Below, in pieces: positions 29,328 to 38,019 of a DNA stretch of 64,000 bases (position 1 is the first letter of the stretch; every line of letters begins with the position of its first letter). The position numbers were made by a program, and so were the translations under genes. The notes beneath the pieces were generated by a model, which made no database searches, was not told where the DNA came from, and saw only the letters and a list, made by a program, of their open reading frames with translations. The stretch is from Pseudomonadota bacterium (GTDB lineage: Bacteria > Pseudomonadota > Gammaproteobacteria > Steroidobacterales > Steroidobacteraceae), in assembly GCA_025351005.1 (NCBI GenBank), contig JANXWS010000066.1:47040-111039 (forward strand), in the 5' to 3' direction.

Positions 29328-29792
29328 ATGGCGGCACCATCCATCGGCAGGAAGATCGCGGACTTCGCGCTCGACTCGACCGCCGGCCGCTGGCGGTTGC
29401 AGGACGCGGCCGGCCGCGCCCTCGTCATCTACTTCTACCCGCGTGACAACACCTCGGGCTGCACCCGCGAGGGCGAGGCCTTCCGCGACCTGCACCTCGA
29501 GTTCCGCAAGGCGCGCACGGCCGTGGTCGGCGTTTCGCCGGACACGGTCGCCTCGCACGAGAAGTTTGCGGCCAAGTACAAGTTCCCGTTCACGCTGCTG
29601 GCGGATCCGGAGCAGCGGGCCTGCAAGCTGTTCGACGTGATCAAGGAGAAGAGCCTGTACGGCCGCCGGTACCTGGGCGTGGAGCGCAGCACTTTCCTGC
29701 TCGACGCCAGGGCCGTTCTGCGCCACGAGTGGCGCAAGGTCAAGGTCAACGGTCACGCGGCCGAGGTCCTCGCCGCGGCGCTCGCGCTGTAG
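29328..29792 (+). CDS. bcp: thioredoxin-dependent thiol peroxidase (Bcp/PrxQ)
   Basis: Bcp reduces peroxides with thioredoxin. The 154 residues contain the peroxidatic Cys C45 in NTSGCTREGE, preceded by FYPRDNT. In E. coli Bcp a resolving Cys lies five residues later (C50), but here that position is Glu. C99 (EQRACKLF) is kept. So the enzyme may run as a 1-Cys type or use C99 or a partner. It lies in the gcvR-bcp-PhoH run. Confidence 0.94.
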   Translation: MAAPSIGRKIADFALDSTAGRWRLQDAAGRALVIYFYPRDNTSGCTREGEAFRDLHLEFRKARTAVVGVSPDTVASHEKFAAKYKFPFTLLADPEQRACKLFDVIKEKSLYGRRYLGVERSTFLLDARAVLRHEWRKVKVNGHAAEVLAAALAL

Positions 29793-29802
29793 GGCCGTGC
29801 CG

Positions 29803-31215
29803 ATGACCCGTACCGGACGCGCCAAGCGGCGCCTGTTCGTACTCGACACCAACGTGCTGATGCACGACCCGACCGCGATCTTTCGCTTCGAGGAACACGA
29901 CGTCTACATCCCGATGATCGTGCTCGAGGAACTCGACGCCGGCAAGAAGGGATTATCCGAGGCGGCGCGCAACGTACGCCAGGTGAGCCGTTTCCTCGAC
30001 GAGCTGATGCAGGGCGCGACCAAGGAGGAGATCGACCGCGGACTGGTGCTGCCGAACGCGCTCAACGGCGGCAACGGCAAGCGCCCGCCGTCGGGACGCC
30101 TGTTCTTCCAGACGAGGAACCTCGACTCCGGCCTGCCAGAGCTGCCCGGGCACGGCGCCGACAATGCCATCCTCGGTCAGGCGCTCGCGCTCAAGCGCGC
30201 CGACGCCGAAGCCGAGGTCACGCTGGTGTCGAAGGACATCAACCTGCGGATCAAGGCCGCGATTCTCGGCGTGCACGCCGAGGACTACTTCAGCGACCAG
30301 ACCATCGAAGACGCGGACCTGCTGTATACCGGCACGCAAGCGCTCGCCGGCGATTTCTGGGAGCGCCACGGCAAGGACATGCAGTCCTGGAAGGAGCACG
30401 CCCGCACCTTCTACAAGCTGCACGGTCCGGCCGTGCGCGAGTGGCACCCGAACCTGTTCCTGTACGAGGACACGCCGACCGGCGTTGAAGCGACCGTCCG
30501 CAGCGTCGCCGGCGACGAGGCGGTGCTCGAGCTGGTGCAGGACTTTCGCAGCGAGCGGCACAACGTCTGGGGCGTGACGGCCCGCAACCGCGAGCAGAAC
30601 TTCGCGCTCAATCTGCTGATGGACCCGGAGATCGACTTCGTCACCGTGCTCGGTCCGGCCGGCACCGGCAAGACGCTGCTGGCGCTCGCCGCCGGCCTTG
30701 CCCAGACGCTCGACAATCGCCGCTTCAACGAGATCGTCATGACGCGGGTGACGATTCCGCTCGGCGAGGACATCGGCTTCCTGCCGGGTACCGAGGAAGA
30801 AAAGATGGAGCCGTGGATGGGCGCGCTGATGGACAACCTCGAGGTACTGACGCAGGGCCAGGAAGGCGGCAACTGGGCGCGCGCCGCCACCAACGACCTG
30901 CTGCGCAGCCGCATCAAGATCCGCTCGCTGAACTTCATGCGCGGCCGGACCTTCCTGAACCGCTTCATCATCCTCGACGAGGCCCAGAACCTGACGCCGA
31001 AGCAGATGAAGGCACTGGTGACGCGGGCCGGTCCCGGCACCAAACTGGTCTGCCTCGGCAACATCGCGCAGATCGACACGCCGTACCTGACCGAAACCAG
31101 CTCCGGGCTGACCTACGTCGTCAACCGCTTCCGCGGCTGGCCGCATTCCGGGCACCTGACGCTGGTACGCGGCGAACGCTCGCGGCTCGCCGATTTCGCC
31201 TCCGACAGCCTCTAG
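29803..31215 (+). CDS. PIN domain-PhoH ATPase fusion (PhoH2-like)
   Basis: The 470-residue protein starts at the ATG at 29803 (a GTG two codons upstream is possible). The N-terminal PIN nuclease domain (about 10-150) begins LFVLDTNVLMHD, with acidic D15. The C-terminal PhoH/RecD-like ATPase has Walker A GPAGTGKT near 284 and Walker B ILDEAQN near 392. Proteins of this form in actinobacteria are sequence-specific RNA unwinding and cutting enzymes. No paired antitoxin-like gene (as PhoAT) precedes it. Here bcp lies 10 bases upstream. Confidence 0.93.
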   Translation: MTRTGRAKRRLFVLDTNVLMHDPTAIFRFEEHDVYIPMIVLEELDAGKKGLSEAARNVRQVSRFLDELMQGATKEEIDRGLVLPNALNGGNGKRPPSGRLFFQTRNLDSGLPELPGHGADNAILGQALALKRADAEAEVTLVSKDINLRIKAAILGVHAEDYFSDQTIEDADLLYTGTQALAGDFWERHGKDMQSWKEHARTFYKLHGPAVREWHPNLFLYEDTPTGVEATVRSVAGDEAVLELVQDFRSERHNVWGVTARNREQNFALNLLMDPEIDFVTVLGPAGTGKTLLALAAGLAQTLDNRRFNEIVMTRVTIPLGEDIGFLPGTEEEKMEPWMGALMDNLEVLTQGQEGGNWARAATNDLLRSRIKIRSLNFMRGRTFLNRFIILDEAQNLTPKQMKALVTRAGPGTKLVCLGNIAQIDTPYLTETSSGLTYVVNRFRGWPHSGHLTLVRGERSRLADFASDSL

Positions 31216-31261
31216 CCGGCCACGGAACCAACCCCGCAGGCCGCGGTCCCAAGTCAGCACG

Positions 31262-32800
31262 ATGCCCGCCACATTCCCCCTGCTCCGCCGCATCGCGTGC
31301 CTCGCGCTGGCCGCCATGCTCGGCGTGGGCGCGGCCGCGGCGGCGCGACCGTCCGGTTCCGGACCCGGATCCGAGCTGCCGGACATCGGCTCGCCGGCCG
31401 ACGCCGTGCTCACGGGCAGCGACGAGTACCGGATCGGCGCGATGGTGGTGAAGGGCCTGCGCGACTCGGGCCAGATCCTCGAGGATCCCGAGATCAGCGA
31501 GTACGTGCAGTCGCTCGGCGCGCGCATCGCGAGCCACGCTCAGGAAGGAAACACGAAGTTCACGTTCTTCGTCGTCAAGGATCCCGGCATCAACGCTTTC
31601 GCGCTGCCGGGCGGCTTCGTCGGCGTGAATGCCGGACTGATCCTCGCGAGCGCGAGCGAGAGCGAACTCGCCGGCGTGCTGGCGCATGAGATCTCGCACG
31701 TGACGCAGCGGCACATGGTGCGCAGCATGCAGGCCGCGAGCCACGCGAGCCTGATCTCGACCGCCGCGATGCTGGCGGCGATCCTGGTCGGCGCGATGTC
31801 CGGCAATTCGAACGTCGGCATGGCCGGGGTCGTGGCGGGCCAAAACGCCGCGATCCAGCAGCAGCTCAACTATTCCCGCGAAAACGAGTTCGAGGCCGAC
31901 CGGGTCGGTATCTCGGTGATGGCGTCCGCCGGCTACGACCCATACGCGATGGGCAGCTTCTTCGAGACGCTCAGCCGGCGCATCGGCGGCTCGGGCCAGA
32001 ACGCCAAGATCCTCGAGTTCCTGCAGACCCACCCCGTGACCAGCGCGCGGGTCGCCGAGGCGAAGAGCCGCGCCAGCCAGTTCCCGCTGGTGCGGCCGGT
32101 CGACACGACCGGCTACCGGCTCGCCCGCGAGCGGATCCACGTCATGACGCTCGGGTCCGACACCAATCCGCGCGACGTGTACGCCGATGCGAGCTCGGCC
32201 GAGGGCAACGTCGCCGACTACCGCTATTACGGCCGCGCGCTCGCGCTGATGCAGGCGGACGCGCCGTCCGAGGGCGTGCCGCTGCTGCGCGACCTGGTGG
32301 CGCGCCACCCGGACACGATCGAGTACCACTCGGCGCTCGGCCAGGCGCTGCTTGCGAGCGGCGACGTTCGCGGCTCGCGGGAGGTGCTTGCGCGCGCGAT
32401 GGACCTGTTCCCGCGCAACGTGCCGGTGACGGTCCGCTACGCCGAGACGCTGATGCGCGCCAACGACGCCCGGCTAGCGCACGCCGTGCTGCTCGACCTG
32501 TTCAACGCGGTGCCGCCGAGCCAGGACCAGGTGCGCTTCATCGCGCTCGCCGCAAGCGCCGCCGGCGAGGCGGCCGAGGCGACTTACTACATGGCCGAGT
32601 ACCACGTCATGAGCGGCGACCTGACGCTGGCCATCGACACGCTGCGCCAGGCGCTCGCGATGCCGAATCTGACGCCGGTGCAGCGCAGCCGCTTCAAGGC
32701 ACGGATCGACGAACTGAAGGAATACCTGCCGCCGCGGCTGCAGGCCGCCGTCGATCGCGGCGATCCGCTGCCGCGCGACCCCGAGGGAACTCGACGGTGA
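31262..32800 (+). CDS. bepA: outer-membrane assembly metalloprotease BepA
   Basis: BepA is a periplasmic M48 protease and chaperone that helps LptD and BAM assembly and degrades stalled LptD. The 512 residues start with a signal peptide (about 1-28). The zinc motif HEISH spans 142-146, and the third ligand is in NEFEADRVG. The last 190 residues are TPR-like repeats (RYYGRALALMQADAPSEGV and following). Length is slightly above E. coli (487). Its stop is followed by mlaA on the same strand; the two act on the same membrane. Confidence 0.95.
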   Translation: MPATFPLLRRIACLALAAMLGVGAAAAARPSGSGPGSELPDIGSPADAVLTGSDEYRIGAMVVKGLRDSGQILEDPEISEYVQSLGARIASHAQEGNTKFTFFVVKDPGINAFALPGGFVGVNAGLILASASESELAGVLAHEISHVTQRHMVRSMQAASHASLISTAAMLAAILVGAMSGNSNVGMAGVVAGQNAAIQQQLNYSRENEFEADRVGISVMASAGYDPYAMGSFFETLSRRIGGSGQNAKILEFLQTHPVTSARVAEAKSRASQFPLVRPVDTTGYRLARERIHVMTLGSDTNPRDVYADASSAEGNVADYRYYGRALALMQADAPSEGVPLLRDLVARHPDTIEYHSALGQALLASGDVRGSREVLARAMDLFPRNVPVTVRYAETLMRANDARLAHAVLLDLFNAVPPSQDQVRFIALAASAAGEAAEATYYMAEYHVMSGDLTLAIDTLRQALAMPNLTPVQRSRFKARIDELKEYLPPRLQAAVDRGDPLPRDPEGTRR

Positions 32801-32847
32801 TCGTGGCCCCGGTGTTGCTACACTGGGTCGCCCTGGTGGAAGCCGGC

Positions 32848-33651
32848 ATGCCACACCCGCCCCCGCACCGACTCGACACAACTTGCCGCGCGCTGCGGAC
32901 GGCGGCTCTGCTGCTGTGCGCAGCCGCGCTCGCGGACGGCCAGGCGGTCGCCGCCGAGAAGAATAAGGACCCGTTCGAGCACGTCAACCGCGCCACCTAC
33001 GCATTCAACGACGCACTCGACCGCATGGTCGCGCGCCCGGCCGCCAAGGCTTACCAGAAAGTCGTGCCGACATTCGCGCGCGGCGCGGTCAGCAACTTCC
33101 TCGAGAACCTCGAGTCCCCGAAGGTCATCATCAACGACGCGCTGCAGGGCAAACTGAAGGACGCCTGCAGCGACACGGCGCGCCTCGTGGTCAACACCGT
33201 GGTCGGCGTCGGCGGGCTGTTCGATCCGGCAACCAAGTGGGGTCTGGCCAGCCACGAGAATGGCTTTGGCCTGACGCTTGGCCGCTGGGGCGTGCCGCCC
33301 GGGCCGTTCATCGAGATTCCGTTGTTCGGTCCGTCGGACATGCGCGATGCGCCGAGCAAGCTGATCGTCGACCACTACATGAGCCCCGAGACCTACGCCT
33401 CTTCGGCCAAGGTCGAGTACGGGATCGTCGGCCTCGGGCTGCTGGACCGCCGCACCGAACTGCTGTCAACCGACAACGCGGTGCAGCAGGCGTTCGATCC
33501 CTATGCCTTCATCCGCGACGCCTACCTCGCGCGCCGCTACTACCTGGTGCACGAAGGGGTATTGCCCGAGGAAATCTACGACGACACGCTGGAGCCGCCG
33601 AGCGAGGCGTCGCCGGCCCCCGAGGCGCCGGGCGCGGCGCCGCCGCACTGA
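32848..33651 (+). CDS. mlaA: MlaA/VacJ family outer-membrane lipid-asymmetry protein
   Basis: MlaA removes phospholipid from the outer leaflet of the outer membrane and passes it to MlaC. I take the ATG at 32848 (267 residues) because GGAAG lies 5 bases upstream; a GTG at 32797 overlapping the bepA stop would add 17 residues. The core from DPFEHVNRATYAFND to SYDPYAFI-like FDPYAFIRDAY is typical. The signal peptide lacks a good lipobox: the only Cys in the hydrophobic part follows LLL, and an AVA cleavage site is more likely. So it may not be lipidated, unlike E. coli MlaA. An Ala/Pro-rich tail closes it. Confidence 0.93.
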   Translation: MPHPPPHRLDTTCRALRTAALLLCAAALADGQAVAAEKNKDPFEHVNRATYAFNDALDRMVARPAAKAYQKVVPTFARGAVSNFLENLESPKVIINDALQGKLKDACSDTARLVVNTVVGVGGLFDPATKWGLASHENGFGLTLGRWGVPPGPFIEIPLFGPSDMRDAPSKLIVDHYMSPETYASSAKVEYGIVGLGLLDRRTELLSTDNAVQQAFDPYAFIRDAYLARRYYLVHEGVLPEEIYDDTLEPPSEASPAPEAPGAAPPH

Positions 33652-33675
33652 CGGCCCCCGCGGCCGCGCGCGCGG

Positions 33676-33996
33676 TCACGGCCCGGCGGCCGCAGCCAGC
33701 ATCGCCTCGACGCCACAGACGCGAGCGATTGCCGCCAGTTGCGGCGGCAGGCCGTCGAAGCGCAGCTGCTGGCCGTTCGCGCGCGCGCGCTGCACCCAGG
33801 TCAGCAACACCGCGAGCCCGGCGCTGTCGGTCGAAGTCAGACCGGACAGGTCGACCTCGACCGCCGCCTGGCCGCGGAACGCGTCGCTGCCCCGCTGCAG
33901 CAGCGCCCGACCATTGCTGAAGCCAGCGACGCCGGAGAGCCGGTAGCGGCCGCTGCCGCCGCTGAGCTCAAAGGTTGCCGGGAGCTGCTCGGCCAC
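33676..33996 (-). CDS. mlaB: MlaB, STAS-domain subunit of the Mla transporter
   Basis: The 106-residue STAS protein has the DLSGLTSTDSAGLAVLLTW segment at about 49-67, with the Ser/Thr region typical of MlaB, which binds MlaF and steadies the ABC complex. It is the last gene of the mlaFEDCB run, 10 bases after mlaC, and is convergent with mlaA across a 24-base gap. Confidence 0.93.
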   Translation of the reverse strand: MAEQLPATFELSGGSGRYRLSGVAGFSNGRALLQRGSDAFRGQAAVEVDLSGLTSTDSAGLAVLLTWVQRARANGQQLRFDGLPPQLAAIARVCGVEAMLAAAAGP

Positions 33997-34006
33997 GGTC
34001 CGGCCC

Positions 34007-34696
34007 TCAGCGTTTCGCTGCGCCCGCCTTGTCGGCGGGCAGATTGTTCTCGAGCCCCTGCTTCGAGAGACGCACGATCACCTCCTCGAGCCCCTTCTTC
34101 TCGATCTCGGCGCCGAGGTCACTGCGGTAGTTGTGGACGTAGGAGATGCCCTCGATGACGACGTCGAACGCCTTCCAGCCGGCGGCGGTCTTGCGCATCT
34201 GGTAGTCGACCGGCACGGTCGATCCGCTCAGCCGCGTCACGATCGTGCGCACGACCGCGCGGTCCGCGGCGGCGTCGCCGCGAAACGGCAGAATCTTCAT
34301 GCGGTCGGCGGTGAAGTCGACGATCGCGTTGCCGTACGTGCGCAAGAGCGCGTGATAGAGCGCGTCGACGAAGCGCTTGCGCTGTTCCGGCGTCGCGGTG
34401 CGATAGTTCTGGGCCAGCACCTGCTGCGCGGCGTACTCGGTGTCGAAGTGCGGCAGCAGCAGCGTGTCGATCAGCGGATAGACTTTGCTCGGGTCCTTCC
34501 TGATGGCCGCGCGGTTGGCGTCGAGCGCCTCAAAGATGCGCTTGGCCACCCCCTCCATCGTCTCCTGTGCGCCCTGCGGGGCGGCGGCGCTGTCGGCGCG
34601 TGCCAGACTGACTACGAGGCTGTCCTTCAATGGCACGAACGCGAGGCCCGCGAGCAGCAGTCCAGCGATCGCAACGGGAATCATGACTCGCTTCAC
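34007..34696 (-). CDS. mlaC: MlaC, periplasmic phospholipid carrier
   Basis: The 229 residues begin with a signal peptide (MKRVMIPVAIAGLLLAGL) and match the MlaC/Ttg2D fold: LLLPHFDTEYAAQQVLA, then FVDALYHALLRTYG and GWKAFDVVIEGISYVHNYR. MlaC ferries phospholipid between MlaA and the inner-membrane MlaFEDB. Its ATG overlaps the mlaD stop (ATGA). Confidence 0.95.
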   Translation of the reverse strand: MKRVMIPVAIAGLLLAGLAFVPLKDSLVVSLARADSAAAPQGAQETMEGVAKRIFEALDANRAAIRKDPSKVYPLIDTLLLPHFDTEYAAQQVLAQNYRTATPEQRKRFVDALYHALLRTYGNAIVDFTADRMKILPFRGDAAADRAVVRTIVTRLSGSTVPVDYQMRKTAAGWKAFDVVIEGISYVHNYRSDLGAEIEKKGLEEVIVRLSKQGLENNLPADKAGAAKR

Positions 34697-35187
34697 TTGG
34701 CGGCTCCTTCGGGCTTCTTGGCTTCCTGCCCGGCCTTGTCGAACAGGAACTTGCTGATCAGGTTCTCGAGCACGACGGCGCTCTGGGTCAGATCGACCTG
34801 ATCACCGTCCTTGAAGAAGGTTTCAGCGCCGCCGGGCGTGATGCCGACATACTGGCCGCCGAGCAGCCCGGCGGTGAAGATCGCGACGTCGCTGTCGTTC
34901 GGGATCCGGTCGAAACGTGCCTGGATCGCCAGCCGCGCGACGGCCTTGTAGGCCTTGGAGTCGTAGTCGATGGCCTCGACGCGGCCGACCGAGACGCCGC
35001 CCATCGACACGGGCGCGCCGATCTTGAGGCTGCCGACGTTGTCGAAGCGGGCGACCAGCCGGTAGGTATTCTCGTGCAGCACCAGGCCGCGCGCCGTGAT
35101 CTGCGTGACCATGAACAGCAGTGCCGCGAAGCCGAGCAGTACGAACAGGCCCGTGCTCAGCTCAATCGTCGCATGTCGGTTGCTCAT
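34693..35187 (-). CDS. mlaD: MlaD, MCE-domain subunit
   Basis: The 164 residues have one N-terminal transmembrane helix (about 11-31) and a single MCE domain: YRLVARFDNVGSLKIGAPVSMGGV, then LLGGQYVGITPGG. MlaD hexamers form the periplasmic ring on MlaE. The position between mlaE and mlaC, with an ATGA overlap at its end, is the standard order. Confidence 0.96.
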   Translation of the reverse strand: MSNRHATIELSTGLFVLLGFAALLFMVTQITARGLVLHENTYRLVARFDNVGSLKIGAPVSMGGVSVGRVEAIDYDSKAYKAVARLAIQARFDRIPNDSDVAIFTAGLLGGQYVGITPGGAETFFKDGDQVDLTQSAVVLENLISKFLFDKAGQEAKKPEGAAK

Positions 35188-35203
35188 CCTTTCTCTCCTC
35201 CGC

Positions 35204-35971
35204 TCACAGCAGCATCGCCGTCAGCGTGTAATCGAGCGCCAGCACCGCCACCGAGGAGGTCACGACGGTGCGCGTGGTGGCGCGCCCGACGCCCTCCGCG
35301 GTCGGCACCGCGTGGTAACCCTCGTAGACGGCTATCGCGCTGCAGGCGAAACCGAAGGCGATGCTCTTGATGATCCCCTCGACGACGTCGGCGAGCTCGA
35401 CCGAGCCGCGCATCTGCGACCAGAACTGGCCGGAGTCCACGCCCATCAGAGTGACCCCGACCAGCTGCGCGCCGAAGATGCCGATCGTGCTGAAGATCGC
35501 CGCGAGCAGCGGCATCGCGATCACCCCGCCGATGAAGCGCGGCGCGCAGACGCGCCGCACCGGGTCGACGGCCATCATCTCCATCGCCGACAGCTGGTCG
35601 GTCGCGCTCATCAGGCCGATCTCGGAGGCGAGCGCGGTGCCGGCGCGGCCCGCGAACAGGAGCGCCGTGACGACCGGTCCGAGCTCGCGCAGCAGGCCGA
35701 GCGCCGCCGCCGTACCGAGCGCTTCCGTCGAGCCGAAGCGGCGCAGCAGGTCGTAACCCTGCAGGCCGAGCACCATGCCGACGAACAGGCCCGACAGCAT
35801 GATGATCACGAGCGACAACGCCCCGGCGTTGTAGACCTGGGCGACGACCAGCCGGAACCGGCCGAGCGCGCGCGGCGAGACGGCGAGCAGGCGCGCGGTG
35901 AAGAGCGTGAACCGTCCCCACTTCTGCAGCAGCTCTCGGCCGGACAGCAGCAGCTCGCCGGCCACGCTCAT
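35204..35971 (-). CDS. mlaE: MlaE, permease subunit of the Mla transporter
   Basis: The 255-residue membrane protein matches the MlaE/TrbB permease family: GLFVGMVLGLQGYDLLRRFG, then ELGPVVTALLFAGRAGTALA and EIGLMSATDQLSAMEMMAVDP. It starts at the ATG at 35971, overlapping the mlaF stop in ATGA. It spans the inner membrane and couples to the MlaF ATPase. Confidence 0.96.
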   Translation of the reverse strand: MSVAGELLLSGRELLQKWGRFTLFTARLLAVSPRALGRFRLVVAQVYNAGALSLVIIMLSGLFVGMVLGLQGYDLLRRFGSTEALGTAAALGLLRELGPVVTALLFAGRAGTALASEIGLMSATDQLSAMEMMAVDPVRRVCAPRFIGGVIAMPLLAAIFSTIGIFGAQLVGVTLMGVDSGQFWSQMRGSVELADVVEGIIKSIAFGFACSAIAVYEGYHAVPTAEGVGRATTRTVVTSSVAVLALDYTLTAMLL

Positions 35972-36810
35972 GCCGGCACCTCGGCACCGAGCAGCTGGGC
36001 GGCGTAATCCGGCGCCGGGTAGTGGAACGGCACCGGCCCGTCGGCTTCGCCCGCCATGAACTGGTGGACGACGGGCGCCGGGTCGCGCTCGAGCTCGGCG
36101 GGAGAACCCTCCGCCACGACCTTGCCGGACGACAGCAGGTAGGTGTGGTCGGCCAGCTGGCCGATCACGTGCACGTCGTGCGAGACGACGATGCTCGTCA
36201 GGCCGAGCGCGTCGTTGGTCTCGCGGATCAGCCGCAGGACGACGCCGAGCGCGATCGGATCGAGGCCGGCAAAGGGCTCGTCGTAGATCAGGATCTCCGG
36301 GTCCATGACGATCGCGCGCGCGAGTGCGACCCGTCGCGACATGCCGCCCGACAGTTCCGCCGGCATCAGGCGCGCCGCGCCGCGCAGGCCCACCGCCTGC
36401 AGCTTCATCAGCACGGTGCGCGCGATCAGGCACTCCGGCAGCTGGGTGTGCTCGCGCAGCGGGAAGGCGACGTTTTCGTAGACGTCGAGATCCGTCAGCA
36501 GCGCGCCGTTCTGGAACAGCATCCCCATGCGCCGACGCAGCCGGTACAGGCCGTCGGTATCGAGCGCCGCCAGGTCCTCGCCCGCCACCTCGACGCGCCC
36601 GCGACCGGGACGGATCTGGCCGGTGATCAGCCTGAGCAGCGTCGTCTTGCCGGTGCCGGACGGCCCCATGATCGCGGTTACGGAGCCGCGCGCGATCGAG
36701 ATATTGAGGCCGTCGAAGACCGGCCTGCCGCCAACCGCGTAGGCGACGTCGACGAGGTGCGCGAGCGGGCCGGTGCCGGCCCGCGCGACCGGGTGCGTGA
36801 CGGACGTCAT
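35968..36810 (-). CDS. mlaF: MlaF, ATPase subunit of the Mla transporter
   Basis: This 280-residue ABC ATPase has Walker A GPSGTGKTT near 50-58, the signature LSGGMSRRVALARA and Walker B ILIYDEPFAGLD. It energises retrograde phospholipid transport. It is first in mlaFEDCB on the minus strand. The aldolase gene ends 16 bases upstream on the same strand, so they may share a transcript. Confidence 0.95.
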   Translation of the reverse strand: MTSVTHPVARAGTGPLAHLVDVAYAVGGRPVFDGLNISIARGSVTAIMGPSGTGKTTLLRLITGQIRPGRGRVEVAGEDLAALDTDGLYRLRRRMGMLFQNGALLTDLDVYENVAFPLREHTQLPECLIARTVLMKLQAVGLRGAARLMPAELSGGMSRRVALARAIVMDPEILIYDEPFAGLDPIALGVVLRLIRETNDALGLTSIVVSHDVHVIGQLADHTYLLSSGKVVAEGSPAELERDPAPVVHQFMAGEADGPVPFHYPAPDYAAQLLGAEVPA

Positions 36811-36826
36811 GCGACGGGGCGCGGCC

Positions 36827-37849
36827 TCAGGCCGCCTGCTTCTCGAGCGTCGGCTCGTACTTGCCGAGCGACGCGAGGCCGTTCAGGCGCGCGCGCTTCG
36901 CGAACTCGCGCTGCGCGGCCGCGACGTTGGCAGTGACACCCCGCCAGGCGGTCAGCGCACTTGCCTGCAGTGCGCGGCCGTAGCTGAACGACAGCGCCCA
37001 CGGCTGCGTGCCCGCGCGATTGATCAGGTCGAGGTGCAGCGTCGCCTCTGCCTCGCTCTGGCCGCCGGACAGGAACGCGATGCCCGGCACGGCGGCCGGC
37101 ACGCGACGCCGCAGGCAGCGCAGCGTCGCCTCGGCGACCTGTTCGGCTGACGCGCGCTCCGCGCACTTCGCGCCGGCAACGACCATGTTGGGCTTCAGCA
37201 CCATGCCCTCGAAATAGACGCGGTGTGCCGCAAGGCGAGCGAACACTTCCGCGAGCACGGCGTCGGTGACTTCCTCGCAGCGCTCGATCGTGTGCCCGCC
37301 GTCCATCAGCACTTCCGGCTCCACGATCGGCACGATGGCCGCCTCCTGGCAGAGCGCGGCGTAGCGCGCGAGCAGGTCTGCGTTCGACTCGATGCAGGTG
37401 CGACTCGGGATGCCGGCGCCGATGTCGATGACCGCGCGCCACTTGGCAAAGCCGGCGCCGAGCTTGTGGTACTCCGCCAGGCGCGCGGCGAGCCCGTCCA
37501 GGCCGTCGGTGACGAGCTCGCCGGGGAAGTTCGGCAGCGACTTGGTGCCGCCATCGACCTTGATGCCCGGCACGATGCCCTGCCGGCTCAGCAGGTCGGC
37601 GAAGCGCTCGCCGCTCCTGGCCGCCTGCCGCAGCGTCTCGTCGTAGAGGATGACGCCGGAAATGGACTCGGCGAGGCCCGGAGCCGTGAACAGCAGCTCG
37701 CGGTACGCGCGGCGGTTCTCCTCGGTCGACTCGACACCGATCTGGTCAAAACGCTTCTTGATGGTGCCGGTGCTCTCATCGGCGGCCAGCAGGCCACGGC
37801 CAGGGCTGACCATGGCGCGGGCGACGCTGGTGAGGACCGTGCGATTCAT
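36827..37849 (-). CDS. class I fructose-bisphosphate aldolase
   Basis: The 340-residue enzyme cleaves or forms fructose 1,6-bisphosphate by a Schiff-base mechanism. It is the eukaryote-like class I type. The N-terminal LLAADESTGTIKKRF, the segment FAKWRAVI, the Schiff-base Lys in EGMVLKPNM and FLSGGQSEAEAT are all present. A metal-dependent class II enzyme is not in the window. The start is the ATG at 37849. It is divergent from the suf regulator gene. Confidence 0.95.
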   Translation of the reverse strand: MNRTVLTSVARAMVSPGRGLLAADESTGTIKKRFDQIGVESTEENRRAYRELLFTAPGLAESISGVILYDETLRQAARSGERFADLLSRQGIVPGIKVDGGTKSLPNFPGELVTDGLDGLAARLAEYHKLGAGFAKWRAVIDIGAGIPSRTCIESNADLLARYAALCQEAAIVPIVEPEVLMDGGHTIERCEEVTDAVLAEVFARLAAHRVYFEGMVLKPNMVVAGAKCAERASAEQVAEATLRCLRRRVPAAVPGIAFLSGGQSEAEATLHLDLINRAGTQPWALSFSYGRALQASALTAWRGVTANVAAAQREFAKRARLNGLASLGKYEPTLEKQAA

Positions 37850-37980
37850 GAAGCCACTCCTGCAGGGGCGCAGCAGCCACCGTGACGGACCGGGCGGGGG
37901 CACCCAAGTTCCCGATGATAACGGAACGAGAAACAGGCCCGGCGCCGCGACCAACCGTTGGCTTGGCTCCACGCCCTAAT

Positions 37981-37997
37981 AGGACTAAAATGGTCCT
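37981..37997 (+). promoter_or_regulatory. IscR-type operator ahead of the suf operon
   Basis: The sequence AGGACTAAAATGGTCCT lies 23 bases before the regulator's ATG. Its core GACTAAAATGGTC fits the IscR type 1 pattern GACTRWWWYAGTC at all but one position, and its arms AGGAC/GTCCT are inverted repeats. It overlaps the place where a promoter would sit. The simplest reading is autoregulation of the suf operon by the Rrf2 protein encoded next. Confidence 0.72.
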
Positions 37998-38019
37998 GAA
38001 TGCAGAGAGACTTCCACCC

